From an uncultured Lachnospiraceae bacterium (GTDB taxonomy: Bacteria; Bacillota; Clostridia; Lachnospirales; Lachnospiraceae): DNA of 64,000 nucleotides. The stretch lies in the NCBI GenBank assembly GCA_945949085.1, contig CAMFDJ010000010.1, positions 1 through 64,000 of the forward strand, in the 5' to 3' direction. The translations under genes and the position numbers were made by a program. Numbering within the stretch: position 1 is the first letter of the stretch; every line of letters starts with the position of its first letter. Below the pieces are notes generated by a model. It did no database searches, had not been told where the DNA came from, and worked only from the letters and a program-made list of their open reading frames with translations. This document shows, in pieces, positions 55,860 to 64,000 of this stretch.

Positions 55860-57157
55860 CCCTGTTTCCTCTTTATCCCGGGTATTGTAATTGTGACAGT
55901 CGTCCCACATCCCGGCTTGCTGTCTACGGTAAATTCCCCCTCACATATAGCTTCCACACGTGCTTTCACGTTCGCAATCCCCACATGCACTTTGTCATCG
56001 TCATGCGACGCATCCGGGTCAAATCCAACACCGTCATCCTTTACTGTTATCCTCACGCCTCCCTGATCTGCCTCAGTTTTGATCCAGACAGTTCCTCCCT
56101 GATTACGCTGCCGTATACCGTGGCGTACCGCATTTTCCACAATCGGCTGTAGCGTCAGTGGCGGGAGCATGAAACCATCCTCCTGTATATCATAGATTAC
56201 CCGAAGCTTATCTCCAAATCGTCTGCTCTCCAAAAGCAGATAGCTTTCCACATGTACAAGTTCCCTGGAAAACGGAATACATTTTTGTTCCGACAAAGAA
56301 TTGATCTCCGCCCGCAGGCAGTCCGAAAAAGCATCTATGACTCTGACCGCATCCTCCTGATCCCTTTTCACCAGATGCTTGATGGTCTGCAGGCTGTTGA
56401 AGAGAAAATGCGGTTTGATCTGCGCCAGCAAAATATCCATGCGCATCTGTGCCATCTCACGGTCCATTTTTGCCCGTTCCTGAGCCTGTTCCACCTCAAA
56501 GCTCAAAAAAGCAAGCAGACAGGCAATGGTAATTCCAATATTTAAGATGGCTATCCCATAAATAAGAAGCTGGAACAGTGATGACACTACCGGAATCAAG
56601 GTAAACAAAAATACTGCCGTGCAGGTGTTACGGCTGAAGCAGCGACGATTCCGCAAAAGCAGAATCAGAAGCACCAGTATTTGCACAAGTCCCATTGCGG
56701 TCGGCATCCAGAAATGTTCTGTTCTGTGATAAAAATTGTGTGCGTCAAAATAATAAAACCAGTCCGCAAACTGTGAGATGACCAGACAAATTGATGCAAG
56801 AACGCTGATTCCGTCAATGACATGCACATAGCAACGCGCAGACGATCTTTTTCCTTCCGGCAGTATCCAATAAAGATACCTGGCAAAAAACATCAACATA
56901 ATATAGTTCAATTCAAACACGGCGAAATTGCTGACCCGCACAAAAACCAAGCCGGCAGTTGTCTCATTCCCCCGAAATAACCATGCAAGCGTATCTGACA
57001 CCAGCAAAACGGCATTTGACAAAAGCAGCCATCCCAGCATCCTGCCTGCTGCCCGCTTCGGATAATTTTTCTCCGCTAGGACACACCACGCCGCAACAAT
57101 ACAAAAGAAAGCCCCCCACAGCTCCAAGGGAATATGTATATACCGTAAATCTCCCAT
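55856..57157 (-). CDS. LytS-type sensor histidine kinase
   Basis: 433 residues. About six or seven membrane helices (residues 1-205) with no extracellular domain of note, a short coiled linker (EVEQAQERAKMDREMAQ), then a His_kinase-type domain with phospho-acceptor His250 in QIKPHFLFNSLQ and an ATPase domain (N-box PIVENAVRHGI, G-box DDGVGFD, GTTVTI). The membrane-only sensor suggests a hydrophobic or peptide signal, as in Agr-like systems, but no peptide gene is seen nearby. GAGGG lies 5 bases before the ATG. It forms a two-gene system with the regulator that overlaps its end. Confidence 0.9.
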   Translation of the reverse strand: MGDLRYIHIPLELWGAFFCIVAAWCVLAEKNYPKRAAGRMLGWLLLSNAVLLVSDTLAWLFRGNETTAGLVFVRVSNFAVFELNYIMLMFFARYLYWILPEGKRSSARCYVHVIDGISVLASICLVISQFADWFYYFDAHNFYHRTEHFWMPTAMGLVQILVLLILLLRNRRCFSRNTCTAVFLFTLIPVVSSLFQLLIYGIAILNIGITIACLLAFLSFEVEQAQERAKMDREMAQMRMDILLAQIKPHFLFNSLQTIKHLVKRDQEDAVRVIDAFSDCLRAEINSLSEQKCIPFSRELVHVESYLLLESRRFGDKLRVIYDIQEDGFMLPPLTLQPIVENAVRHGIRQRNQGGTVWIKTEADQGGVRITVKDDGVGFDPDASHDDDKVHVGIANVKARVEAICEGEFTVDSKPGCGTTVTITIPGIKRKQG

Positions 57158-57301
57158 TTGTCCCTCACCTATTCCTTGCGTTCCTTCTGTTCTTTATCCC
57201 GCAAAATCATCACGCGATCTCATCCTGCAAAAGCGTCCATACCGGAATGTCCGTTCCAAATCTGCCACGATATGATCAACAGAGATGATATGGTTTTCAT
57301 T

Positions 57302-58312
57302 TTACAGGAACGTTACGCCCTTAGATGCTGCATATTCCACATCCTCTTTCGGCCAGATGGATGCCTGCACCTCTCCCAGATGAGCCTTGCGCAAAAAGAA
57401 CATACAAATTCTGGACTGTCCGATACCGCCGCCGATCGTGTAGGGAAGCTCTCCTGCAAGCAGTGCCTTCTGGAAGGGAAGCTCTGCCCGTTCGGGGCAT
57501 CCCGCCTTATCCAGCTGCTCCCTCAAAGAGTCTTCATCCACACGGATTCCCATGGAGGATAATTCCAGTGCCATGTCCAGCACCGGATAATAGACGATGA
57601 TATCTCCGTTTAATTTCCAGTCATCATAGTCGGGTGCCCTGCCGTCGTGAGGTTTTCCGCTTGCAAGCTTATCCCCGATCTGCATCAGAAAAATCGCGCC
57701 GTGCTCCTTCGCCGCAATATTTTCCCTTTCCTTGGATGAAAGTTCGGGATAGGCATCCTCCAGATCCTGTGATGTCACAAATGTAATCTCTTCCGGCAGG
57801 AAGCACTCCACATAATTGTACTCATTTGCCATAAATTTCTCTGTGACACGGAGAGCCTCATAGACAGATTTGACTGTATCCTTCAGCGTTTCGATCGTCC
57901 GGTCTTCCTTGCGGATAATTTTCTCCCAGTCCCACTGATCCACATAGATGGAATGAATGTTGTCTGTGTCCTCATCCCTGCGGATGGCATTCATATCGGT
58001 ATACAGACCTTCTCCCACCTCAAAACCGTATTTGCCAAGCGCCATGCGCTTCCATTTGGCAAGGGAATGGACAATCTCCGCTTCCTTGTCATCTAATTCC
58101 TTAATGCCAAAGCTGACCGGGCGCTCCACGCCGTTTAGGTTGTCATTTAAGCCCGAATCGGGTTCTACAAACAACGGTGCGGAGACTCGACTTAAATTCA
58201 GCTGCGTAATCAGTTCCCTCTGAAAAAAATCCTTTACACGTTTGATTGCTTTTTCAGTTTCCTTGATGCCGAGAGAGGACTTGTATCCCTCCGGAATAAA
58301 AATATGGCTCAT
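57302..58312 (-). CDS. asnA: Aspartate-ammonia ligase (asparagine synthetase A)
   Basis: 336 residues, the normal AsnA length. Ammonia-dependent enzyme of the class II synthetase-like fold that makes asparagine from aspartate, ATP and ammonia. Characteristic stretches are [41 protein letters not shown] and [16 protein letters not shown]. It begins 21 bases after asnS, so synthesis of asparagine and charging of tRNA(Asn) are in one operon. Confidence 0.95.
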   Translation of the reverse strand: MSHIFIPEGYKSSLGIKETEKAIKRVKDFFQRELITQLNLSRVSAPLFVEPDSGLNDNLNGVERPVSFGIKELDDKEAEIVHSLAKWKRMALGKYGFEVGEGLYTDMNAIRRDEDTDNIHSIYVDQWDWEKIIRKEDRTIETLKDTVKSVYEALRVTEKFMANEYNYVECFLPEEITFVTSQDLEDAYPELSSKERENIAAKEHGAIFLMQIGDKLASGKPHDGRAPDYDDWKLNGDIIVYYPVLDMALELSSMGIRVDEDSLREQLDKAGCPERAELPFQKALLAGELPYTIGGGIGQSRICMFFLRKAHLGEVQASIWPKEDVEYAASKGVTFL

Positions 58313-58333
58313 GCTTCTTCCTCATACTTTCTT

Positions 58334-59725
58334 TTATAATTCGCAGTTATTGACTGTTCTCGGGAACGGAATGACATCTCTGATATTGCCCATTCCTGTC
58401 AGGTACATGACGCAGCGCTCAAATCCGAGGCCAAATCCTGCGTGACGCGCAGAGCCGTATTTGCGCAGATCCAGATAGAAGTCATAATCCTCTGCCTTCA
58501 GCCCGCATTCCTGCATACGCTGCACAAGTACATCGTAATCATCCTCTCTCTGGCTGCCACCGATGATCTCGCCAATGCCCGGTACCAGACAGTCCATAGC
58601 CGCTACGGTCTTTCCGTCATCATTCAGCTTCATATAAAAGGCCTTGATCTCCTTTGGATAATCCGTGACAAAAACAGGTCTTCCAAATTCCTTCTCTGTC
58701 AGAAATCTCTCATGCTCCGTCTGCAGATCGCAGCCCCAGGAAACCTTATAATCAAACTCATCATTGTGCTTCTCCAGAATCGCGATCGCGTCTGTATAAG
58801 TGATATGCCCGAAATCGGAATTCATGACATGAGTCAGTCGCTCAATGAGCCCCTTGTCCACAAAATTGTTAAAGAAATTCATTTCCTCCGGTGCATTTTC
58901 CAGCACGTAACGGATAATATACTTGATCATGCTCTCCGCCAGCATCATGTCATCCTTCAGATCCGCAAATGCGATTTCCGGCTCAATCATCCAAAACTCT
59001 GCCGCATGGCGCGTTGTATTGGAATTCTCCGCGCGGAAGGTCGGTCCGAAGGTGTAAATATTCTTAAATGCCATCGCATACGTTTCTCCGTTGAGCTGTC
59101 CGCTCACCGTCAGATTGGTCGGCTTACCAAAGAAATCTTCTGTATAGTTGATGCTGCCGTCCTCGTTTTTGGGCACATTGGCAAGATCCATCGTCGTCAC
59201 CTGGAACATCTCGCCGGCTCCCTCGCAGTCACTTCCCGTGATCAGCGGCGTGTGCACATACACAAAATCTCTCTCCTGAAAGAATTTATGAATGGCATAA
59301 GCAATCAGCGAACGCACTCTGAATACAGCCTCAAAGGTGTTTGTCCTTGGACGCAGATGCGAAATGGTACGCAGATATTCAAAGGTATGACGCTTTTTCT
59401 GCAGCGGGTAATCAGGCGTCGATGGTCCCTCAATCACAACCTCTGTCGCCTGAATCTCAAATTTCTGTTTTGCCTGCGGCGTCGGTGTGACAACACCCTT
59501 GATGATCAGTGCCGCTCCCACATTCAGCTTGGAAATCTCTGCAAAATTGGGAAGCTGATCCGCATAGACAACCTGCACCGGTTCAAAGAAGGTACCATCG
59601 TTGATGACCAGAAAGCCGAAGCTTTTACTGTCACGTTTGCTGCGAAGCCATCCCCCGATCGTCACCTCCGTGTTTGCATAGACTTCCTCATTCCGGTACA
59701 AATCCCTTACATTTACCAAATCCAT
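58334..59725 (-). CDS. asnS: Asparaginyl-tRNA synthetase
   Basis: 463 residues, class IIb synthetase with an N-terminal OB-fold anticodon-binding domain ([24 protein letters not shown]) and the class II motifs (motif 2 [22 protein letters not shown]; motif 3 [15 protein letters not shown]). GGAGAAGG stands before the ATG. First gene of the asnS-asnA operon. The 216-base upstream region does not contain a recognisable T-box. Confidence 0.96.
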   Translation of the reverse strand: MDLVNVRDLYRNEEVYANTEVTIGGWLRSKRDSKSFGFLVINDGTFFEPVQVVYADQLPNFAEISKLNVGAALIIKGVVTPTPQAKQKFEIQATEVVIEGPSTPDYPLQKKRHTFEYLRTISHLRPRTNTFEAVFRVRSLIAYAIHKFFQERDFVYVHTPLITGSDCEGAGEMFQVTTMDLANVPKNEDGSINYTEDFFGKPTNLTVSGQLNGETYAMAFKNIYTFGPTFRAENSNTTRHAAEFWMIEPEIAFADLKDDMMLAESMIKYIIRYVLENAPEEMNFFNNFVDKGLIERLTHVMNSDFGHITYTDAIAILEKHNDEFDYKVSWGCDLQTEHERFLTEKEFGRPVFVTDYPKEIKAFYMKLNDDGKTVAAMDCLVPGIGEIIGGSQREDDYDVLVQRMQECGLKAEDYDFYLDLRKYGSARHAGFGLGFERCVMYLTGMGNIRDVIPFPRTVNNCEL

Positions 59726-59941
59726 TTTCCTTCTCCTTTTTCATGTGATCCTTTTTTACGCAAGTTTTCCGCATGCTCCGCTCGGTCCCTTTTTCCATCA
59801 GCTCGCATCGAATATCTGCCTGCCATGTCTCATCCGGCCGGCAGCCTAACGGGGCTTTCTTTACAATACCCACGGAAAATTCATCTCATGTCTGTTATCA
59901 TAACACGAAATGAAGCAATATACAAACCTTCCCCGCACTAC
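59726..59941 (-). promoter_or_regulatory. asnS upstream region, GC-rich leader without a T-box
   Basis: The leader holds a GC-rich stretch (about 59800-59860) with complementary GCCGGC-type segments and may fold, but the T-box signature (AGGGTGGAACCGCG type) is absent. A minus-strand frame of 61 codons overlaps it and the asnS start in another frame and is not called. A candidate promoter was not identified with confidence. Confidence 0.35.
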
Positions 59942-60802
59942 TTACTTATAAACTCTGAATCCGTTTCCGACAATTTGCTGCGATTCTGAAAAAATAATAA
60001 AAGCCTGACTGTCTATTTTTAATATTTCCCTCTGAAATACAGGTAATTCATTTTCCTTCAGCGCACAGATCAGAACATGATTCTTTTCCATGGTATAAGC
60101 TCCAACCGAATCAATTATGGTGACACCACGTGGCGAACTGGTTACCAGCTTTCGGGCAATTTCCTGCCCTTTATCCGTAACTACAAGAGCGAGTTTGGAA
60201 ACGTTGAGCTTACTCATCAGAAGATTGATGGAAAAAGAAGCCAAAAACAAAGCCAGTATGCCATACAATGCCAGATCAATGGTACGAAAAGTAATAAGTG
60301 AAAGCAGAATTACAAACGTATCTACCACAAGCAGAAGATTCCCAATCTTAACCTGCGGACACGACTTTTGCACAAGTCTGCTCAAAATATCCGTTCCGCC
60401 CGTAGAACCACCTTCTATCAGAGTCAGACCGATACCTGCTCCGTATAACACTGCCCCAAATACAGATGCCAGTAAAACATCGTGTGTCAAAGGCGGAATG
60501 TACGTAAACAACTGTACCAGTACCGACAACAATGCCGACCCGATAATCGTATTCTTGACGAAATCACGTCCAATAGATCTGAAAGCCAGCAACAGCAGCA
60601 CTATATTGATGACAGCAAAAGAAATACCCGGCTGTATCCCCAGCGTATGATAAAGTATGGTTGCAATACCGGAAACCCCGCCACTGACTATTTTATTCGG
60701 CGTATAAAACACACTGATTGCAAGCGCGACCAGGACAACTCCACCAAAAATTGTGACATATTTTCTGATGCTGTTCTGTATTTTTATATTTTTCTTCATC
60801 AT
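59942..60802 (-). CDS. YitT family membrane protein
   Basis: 286 residues. Five or six membrane helices (PNKIVSGGVSGIATILYH, LLASVFGAVLYGAGIGLTLIEGGSTGGTDIL) form the YitT membrane domain; the C-terminal 80 residues are the small DUF2179-type domain (KNHVLICALKENELPVFQREILKIDSQAFIIF). The function is unknown; transport or membrane maintenance has been suggested for the family. The frame opens to 60826, but ATG 60802 has AGGAG 8 bases before it. It is monocistronic, between asnS and the dehydrogenase gene. Confidence 0.92.
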   Translation of the reverse strand: MMKKNIKIQNSIRKYVTIFGGVVLVALAISVFYTPNKIVSGGVSGIATILYHTLGIQPGISFAVINIVLLLLAFRSIGRDFVKNTIIGSALLSVLVQLFTYIPPLTHDVLLASVFGAVLYGAGIGLTLIEGGSTGGTDILSRLVQKSCPQVKIGNLLLVVDTFVILLSLITFRTIDLALYGILALFLASFSINLLMSKLNVSKLALVVTDKGQEIARKLVTSSPRGVTIIDSVGAYTMEKNHVLICALKENELPVFQREILKIDSQAFIIFSESQQIVGNGFRVYK

Positions 60803-60889
60803 GTTGCATACTCCTATCTGCATCATCTCAGCATGAGATCAAATTTAACCGTAGATACTGCCATTAGAAAAGATATCCCTATGCGAGAA

Positions 60890-60925
60890 AAACCTTCCCC
60901 GCATATTCTGCGCCAGGGAAGGTTT
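60890..60925 (-). terminator. Terminator of the short-chain dehydrogenase gene
   Basis: AAACCTTCCC (60890-60899) pairs with GGGAAGGTTT (60916-60925). On the minus strand the stem is followed by TTTCTCGC. It lies about 45 bases past the stop at 60968. Confidence 0.7.
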
Positions 60926-60967
60926 CTTACTTTCCAATATCGAAATAACCGCCACATCACCATATCG

Positions 60968-61732
60968 TTAAATATTTGCACCATGATCGATCACGATGAC
61001 CTGTCCTGTGATTGCGGCAGATTCATCACTTGCCAGGAACAGGATCGCATTTGCGATCTCATCCGGCTTACATACCGGAAGCGTCAGGTCCGCATGCTTT
61101 GCCATTGCTCCCATCATATTGACATCAAGATTTTCTTTCTTCATATTCATTGTCATCGGTGTTACAACACTGCCGGGACACAGTGCATTACAACGCACAT
61201 TCTCACTGGCGCAGCGCATGGCGATATTCTTTGTCATACCGATCACAGCGGCTTTACTTGCCACATAAGCGACCCCGCCGCCTCCTGAGTATCCTGCCAC
61301 ACTGGAAATATTGACAATAGAACCGGACTTCTTTTCAAGCATGATCTTGGCTGCCTCTCTTGTCAGATAAAGTGTGCCCTTCGTATTGATGTCGATCAGG
61401 TTATCGATTGTCTGATCTGTTACCTTCTCAATTGCTTCAATGCCGCTGTCTACCACACCGGCATTATTGACCAGAATGTCAATTGTGCCGAACACTTCTA
61501 CTGTTTTTTGAACCGCCTGGCTGCACTGCTCCTTCTTGGAAATATCACACGGAACTGCAAGCGCCTCTCCCCCTGCTGCCTTGATCTTCTCTGCCACAGC
61601 CTCAAGCTGCTCCACTCTTCTGGCGGAAATCACTACTTTTGCCCCTTCTTTTGCAAAAAGCTCAGCTGCGCAAGCGCCGATTCCTGAATTCCCCCCTGTG
61701 ATAAGTGCTACCTTTCCTTCAAGTCTTCCCAT
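60968..61732 (-). CDS. Short-chain dehydrogenase/reductase
   Basis: 254 residues of the classical SDR family. NAD(P)-binding TGGNSGIG (about 12-19), NNAG (89-92) and catalytic Ser143, Tyr156 and Lys160 are all in place. It reduces or oxidises a hydroxyl/keto substrate; the substrate is not deducible. AGGAGG lies a few bases before the ATG. Divergent from the zinc-ribbon gene to the right. Confidence 0.92.
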   Translation of the reverse strand: MGRLEGKVALITGGNSGIGACAAELFAKEGAKVVISARRVEQLEAVAEKIKAAGGEALAVPCDISKKEQCSQAVQKTVEVFGTIDILVNNAGVVDSGIEAIEKVTDQTIDNLIDINTKGTLYLTREAAKIMLEKKSGSIVNISSVAGYSGGGGVAYVASKAAVIGMTKNIAMRCASENVRCNALCPGSVVTPMTMNMKKENLDVNMMGAMAKHADLTLPVCKPDEIANAILFLASDESAAITGQVIVIDHGANI

Positions 61733-61921
61733 AGTTTTTTACCTCCTGTCGCTAGATTTACGATGCATTTATGTGCCTCTAACTACACTTTACCACTCCG
61801 TTTTTCGCACTTCAAGTTGAATTTTGTGTTTGTCTACGATATGATTACATTGGTCATTAAGACTATGTTATTTGAGTCGAAGGTATTTTGGCTCAATGAT
61901 ATATACACAGGAAGAAGCAAC

Positions 61922-62707
61922 ATGATTCAGTTTGTAGAGGTGGAGTGCCCGAATTGCGGCGGCAAGTTGACAAAGACAGGGGAGAATACGGCCACCTGCG
62001 TGCATTGCGATGCAGAATTTCTGATTGACAAAGGCCAGCCCGCGCGCGTCACAAACGTGTACCAGGCGCCTGCCAAGACCAGCAGCAATTCCAACACTGC
62101 TGCCATCGTTGTCACCATCTTCAGCTTTCTCATTATAGTAATTGTCACGTTAATCGGCACGATGTCGCATGATGAGCCGGCTCCCACCGAAACAACCGTC
62201 ACGGAACAACCGCAGAAGGTATACTCCGAATTTTTCCGTTGCTTCGCCAAAGCTGCTTTTCAGATGACACCGGATCAGGTGACGGCACAGCAGCTTGCAA
62301 AAGTTACCTTCCTGTCGATCGACCGTAATTTTGATGGTGTCCATGTAGAATACGCCCTGGAAAACGGCGCCTTGCAGAGCATTGAGATGTCGTCCGAGGC
62401 AAACTCCTACTTTGATGATATTGAGAAATTTACACAGCTCAGTTCTCTGGATTTGCAGAGTCTGTCCCTGACAACCGGCGATCTGAGAAGCTTCACAAAC
62501 CTGACTGAGATAAAAACCCGCAATTCCCCCGATGAACTGGCGCAGATTGTCTCCAATCCTGAAAAAATAACATCCCTTACAAGCTATTCCGCATCCGATC
62601 TGACCGGAATCAATGTGTTTTCCAATTCGGAACAGCTCTCTCTTGTGTGCAATGATGAATTATCTGATCTCAGTGACACAACTATGTCACCGATCTGCGA
62701 CCTTTAG
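61922..62707 (+). CDS. Zinc-ribbon membrane protein with LRR-like tail (frameshifted)
   Basis: 261 residues before a premature stop. A zinc ribbon (Cys9, Cys12, Cys26, Cys29), a short linker, one membrane helix (about 61-83) and an extracytoplasmic region with leucine-rich-like strands (FTQLSSLDLQSLSLTTGDLRSF) are visible. Shortly after residue 250 the LRR-like pattern jumps to another frame, which continues as LGKLKHLETVWCGENAIS up to 62823, so the reading frame was broken by a -1 type shift near 62675. AGGAAG is about 7 bases before ATG 61922; the longer frame from 61763 lacks such a site. Function unknown; zinc-ribbon plus helix suggests a membrane sensor or assembly protein. Confidence 0.75.
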   Translation: MIQFVEVECPNCGGKLTKTGENTATCVHCDAEFLIDKGQPARVTNVYQAPAKTSSNSNTAAIVVTIFSFLIIVIVTLIGTMSHDEPAPTETTVTEQPQKVYSEFFRCFAKAAFQMTPDQVTAQQLAKVTFLSIDRNFDGVHVEYALENGALQSIEMSSEANSYFDDIEKFTQLSSLDLQSLSLTTGDLRSFTNLTEIKTRNSPDELAQIVSNPEKITSLTSYSASDLTGINVFSNSEQLSLVCNDELSDLSDTTMSPICDL

Positions 62708-62823
62708 GTAAGCTAAAGCACCTGGAAACCGTCTGGTGCGGTGAGAACGCAATCTCGCAGGGCCTTGACCTTGGCGATCGCGTTACCGTGATCTCCGATT
62801 CCAAAAAAGCGGGCGAGTTTTGA
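62708..62823 (+). pseudogene. Frameshifted C-terminal tail of the zinc-ribbon/LRR-like gene
   Basis: In the frame one base back from the upstream gene, codons 62677-62823 read ...YVTDLRPLGKLKHLETVW... and end with a stop at 62821. This continues the LRR-like pattern of the preceding gene. No ribosome site precedes it, so it is probably not translated alone. Confidence 0.6.
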
Positions 62824-62990
62824 TGAATAACTATAGTTCTCCAGCAATATAATAACCATATTAATTTGAAGAATGTGTTTTCGTCCTTTAAACTGATAGC
62901 AGTAGTAAGTGAAAACTATAATTCCACCGCGATATTTTATAAAAGCAAATATCCTGCCGGGAGTTATCAATTGTTCAAAATGGTGAAGAT

Positions 62991-63323
62991 ATGAGTTATC
63001 AAATTGGAGAAAGAATCAGGAGATTGCGAACGATGCGCGGTCTGAGTCAGGAGCAATTAGCGTTAGCTTCCGGTATCACAACCACCTATCTGGGACTTCT
63101 CGAACGCAATTTAAAGAATCCGACCATTAAGGTCATTGAACAGATATGCAATGCCCTCCAGATCAGCCTGCAGGATTTTTTCAATGAAGCAGTTCAGGAT
63201 TTCCCCTGTGATTCAACTGCACTTCAAATTCAGCATTTGCTTTCATCCTGTAATGAAAAAGAAAAAAAAATCATTTTAAATTGTGTAAAGGAAATGGTTC
63301 ATATGACACAATTACAAAAATAA
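62991..63323 (+). CDS. XRE family helix-turn-helix regulator
   Basis: 110 residues. The first 60 are a lambda-repressor-like domain (IGERIRRLRTMRGLSQEQLALASGITTTYLGLLERN, NPTIKVIEQICNALQIS). The C-terminal 45 residues are short, acidic-lysine-rich and unlike a peptidase or cupin sensor. GGTGAAG precedes the ATG closely. Such stand-alone XRE proteins often repress their own or a neighbouring gene; the target is unknown. The stop codon lies inside the left arm of the terminator at 63317. Confidence 0.88.
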   Translation: MSYQIGERIRRLRTMRGLSQEQLALASGITTTYLGLLERNLKNPTIKVIEQICNALQISLQDFFNEAVQDFPCDSTALQIQHLLSSCNEKEKKIILNCVKEMVHMTQLQK

Positions 63324-63365
63324 GGAGCTGTGCACGAATTATTTCATGCGACAGCCCCTTATTTT
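63317..63365. terminator. Bidirectional terminator between XRE and LRR genes
   Basis: A stem of about 14 bp with one mismatch (63317-63331 against 63351-63365; outer part AAAATAAGG/CCTTATTTT, inner GCTGT/ACAGC) begins inside the XRE stop codon. A T-run follows on the plus strand and an A/T-rich end serves the minus-strand gene. Confidence 0.75.
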
Positions 63366-63372
63366 TATTACC

Positions 63373-64000
63373 TTAAAAACCTTTTACTTTTACCTTTGCG
63401 CTCAAACCTTTGCTTCTGAAAAGCTTCTTATAGCTCTTAAGCTTTTTCTTTGGTACCTTGATCGTTGTTTTCGCGCTGATACCTTTGAATGCATTTTTTG
63501 CTACGCTTTTGCTTGTCAGTTTATTTGTTTTAATCACGATTGTATTCAGATTCTTGCAGCCCTTAAATGTATTCGCGCCAATCTTTGATACATTTTTTCC
63601 GATTGTAACAGTCTTTAATTTTGTACAACCGTTAAAGGCATCCTTGCCGATTGCAGTCACATTGTTTCCGACCGTGACCTTTTTAACGTTCTTATTTCCC
63701 TTCAGTGCCTTCGCATCTACTGTGGTTACTTTGTAGACCTCACCTGAAATTGTGACTGTGTCAGGAATCGTGATAGTAGACGATTTCTTGTTGGTTGTGC
63801 CCATATAAGTAACAGTCAGCTTTCCTTCTTCATTTCCGGTCACCTTTGCAATTGTCTTTTTGCCGGTATCACTTGCAACCGTACCAACCGGAGCAGTCTG
63901 AAACTGGTCATCGTCCTCATCATCCCAGTCATTTCCTGTATCCCATGTCGGTATCCCGGACGTGATGGTAAATGTGCTTGTAATGCTGCCCGTACAATTA
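63373..64000 (-). CDS. BspA-type leucine-rich repeat surface protein (C-terminal part)
   Basis: The last 209 residues or so are visible; the 5' part lies beyond the window and the frame stays open to the edge. Reading upstream of 63843 the protein continues as ...TFTITSGIPTWDTGNDWDDEDDDQFQ..., an acidic linker. The visible end has several LRR_5/BspA repeats (VTVGNNVTAIGKDAFNGCTKLKTV, VTIGKNVSKIGANTFKGCKNLNTIVI) and a lysine-rich tail (KTTIKVPKKKLKSYKKLF). Such proteins are secreted and often bind host or bacterial surfaces. The true start cannot be seen. Confidence 0.85.
   Translation of the reverse strand, partial: NCTGSITSTFTITSGIPTWDTGNDWDDEDDDQFQTAPVGTVASDTGKKTIAKVTGNEEGKLTVTYMGTTNKKSSTITIPDTVTISGEVYKVTTVDAKALKGNKNVKKVTVGNNVTAIGKDAFNGCTKLKTVTIGKNVSKIGANTFKGCKNLNTIVIKTNKLTSKSVAKNAFKGISAKTTIKVPKKKLKSYKKLFRSKGLSAKVKVKGF

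Overview
The window looks like chromosomal DNA of a gut-type anaerobe of the Firmicutes, most likely a Lachnospiraceae (Clostridia). The signs are moderate GC, strong AGGAGG-type ribosome sites, a minimal two-gene SufC/SufB-like Fe-S system, an asnS-asnA pair, metY and cysK, a LytS-type kinase with an unusual response regulator, and two giant secreted proteins built from Ig-like (Big_2), InlB-type and CxxC repeats. About nine tenths of the genes are on the minus strand. I see no phage, CRISPR array, tRNA or rRNA; the only mobile element is an IS200-type insertion at the left end.

Left part (1-24.4 kb): an IS200/IS605-type tnpA whose ribosome site is locked in a hairpin; a glycerophosphodiester phosphodiesterase with a membrane domain; an M18 aminopeptidase and an L,D-transpeptidase; an rRNA m5C methyltransferase; a YbaK-type deacylase; a sulfur and B6 group (metY, pdxY, cysK, a LysR regulator); then a close-packed minus-strand run galE > sufC > sufB > phosphatase > trpS > SseB-like > flavin reductase; three uncharacterised small or Rossmann-type genes; and an S8 serine peptidase.

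Middle (24.4-37.8 kb): a 3154-residue secreted repeat protein, apparently co-transcribed with the S8 peptidase, preceded by a MalT/LuxR-type regulator and a divergent AraC regulator.

Centre right (37.8-46.9 kb): a long minus-strand run reading GGDEF/EAL protein > RluA-type pseudouridine synthase > ABC ATPase > ABC permease > BMP-type binding lipoprotein > membrane chemoreceptor > soluble PocR-domain chemoreceptor. The last three look like a sensory unit: a ligand-binding lipoprotein next to two receptors and no uptake permease.

Right part (47-64 kb): a nucleotide-sugar-type epimerase; a second giant secreted protein (about 2047 residues) made of some twenty CxxC repeats with embedded EF-hand-like loops and a recent 546-bp internal duplication; a miniature GGDEF gene with an apparent internal deletion; a LytS-type kinase and response regulator; asnS-asnA; a YitT-family membrane protein; a short-chain dehydrogenase; a frameshifted zinc-ribbon/LRR-like membrane protein; an XRE regulator; and the C-terminal end of a BspA-type leucine-rich-repeat protein running off the window. 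Two matched palindromes with compensatory base changes sit at the same distance in front of the second giant gene and the mini-GGDEF gene, just below the two-component system. They are the most interesting unexplained signal here.
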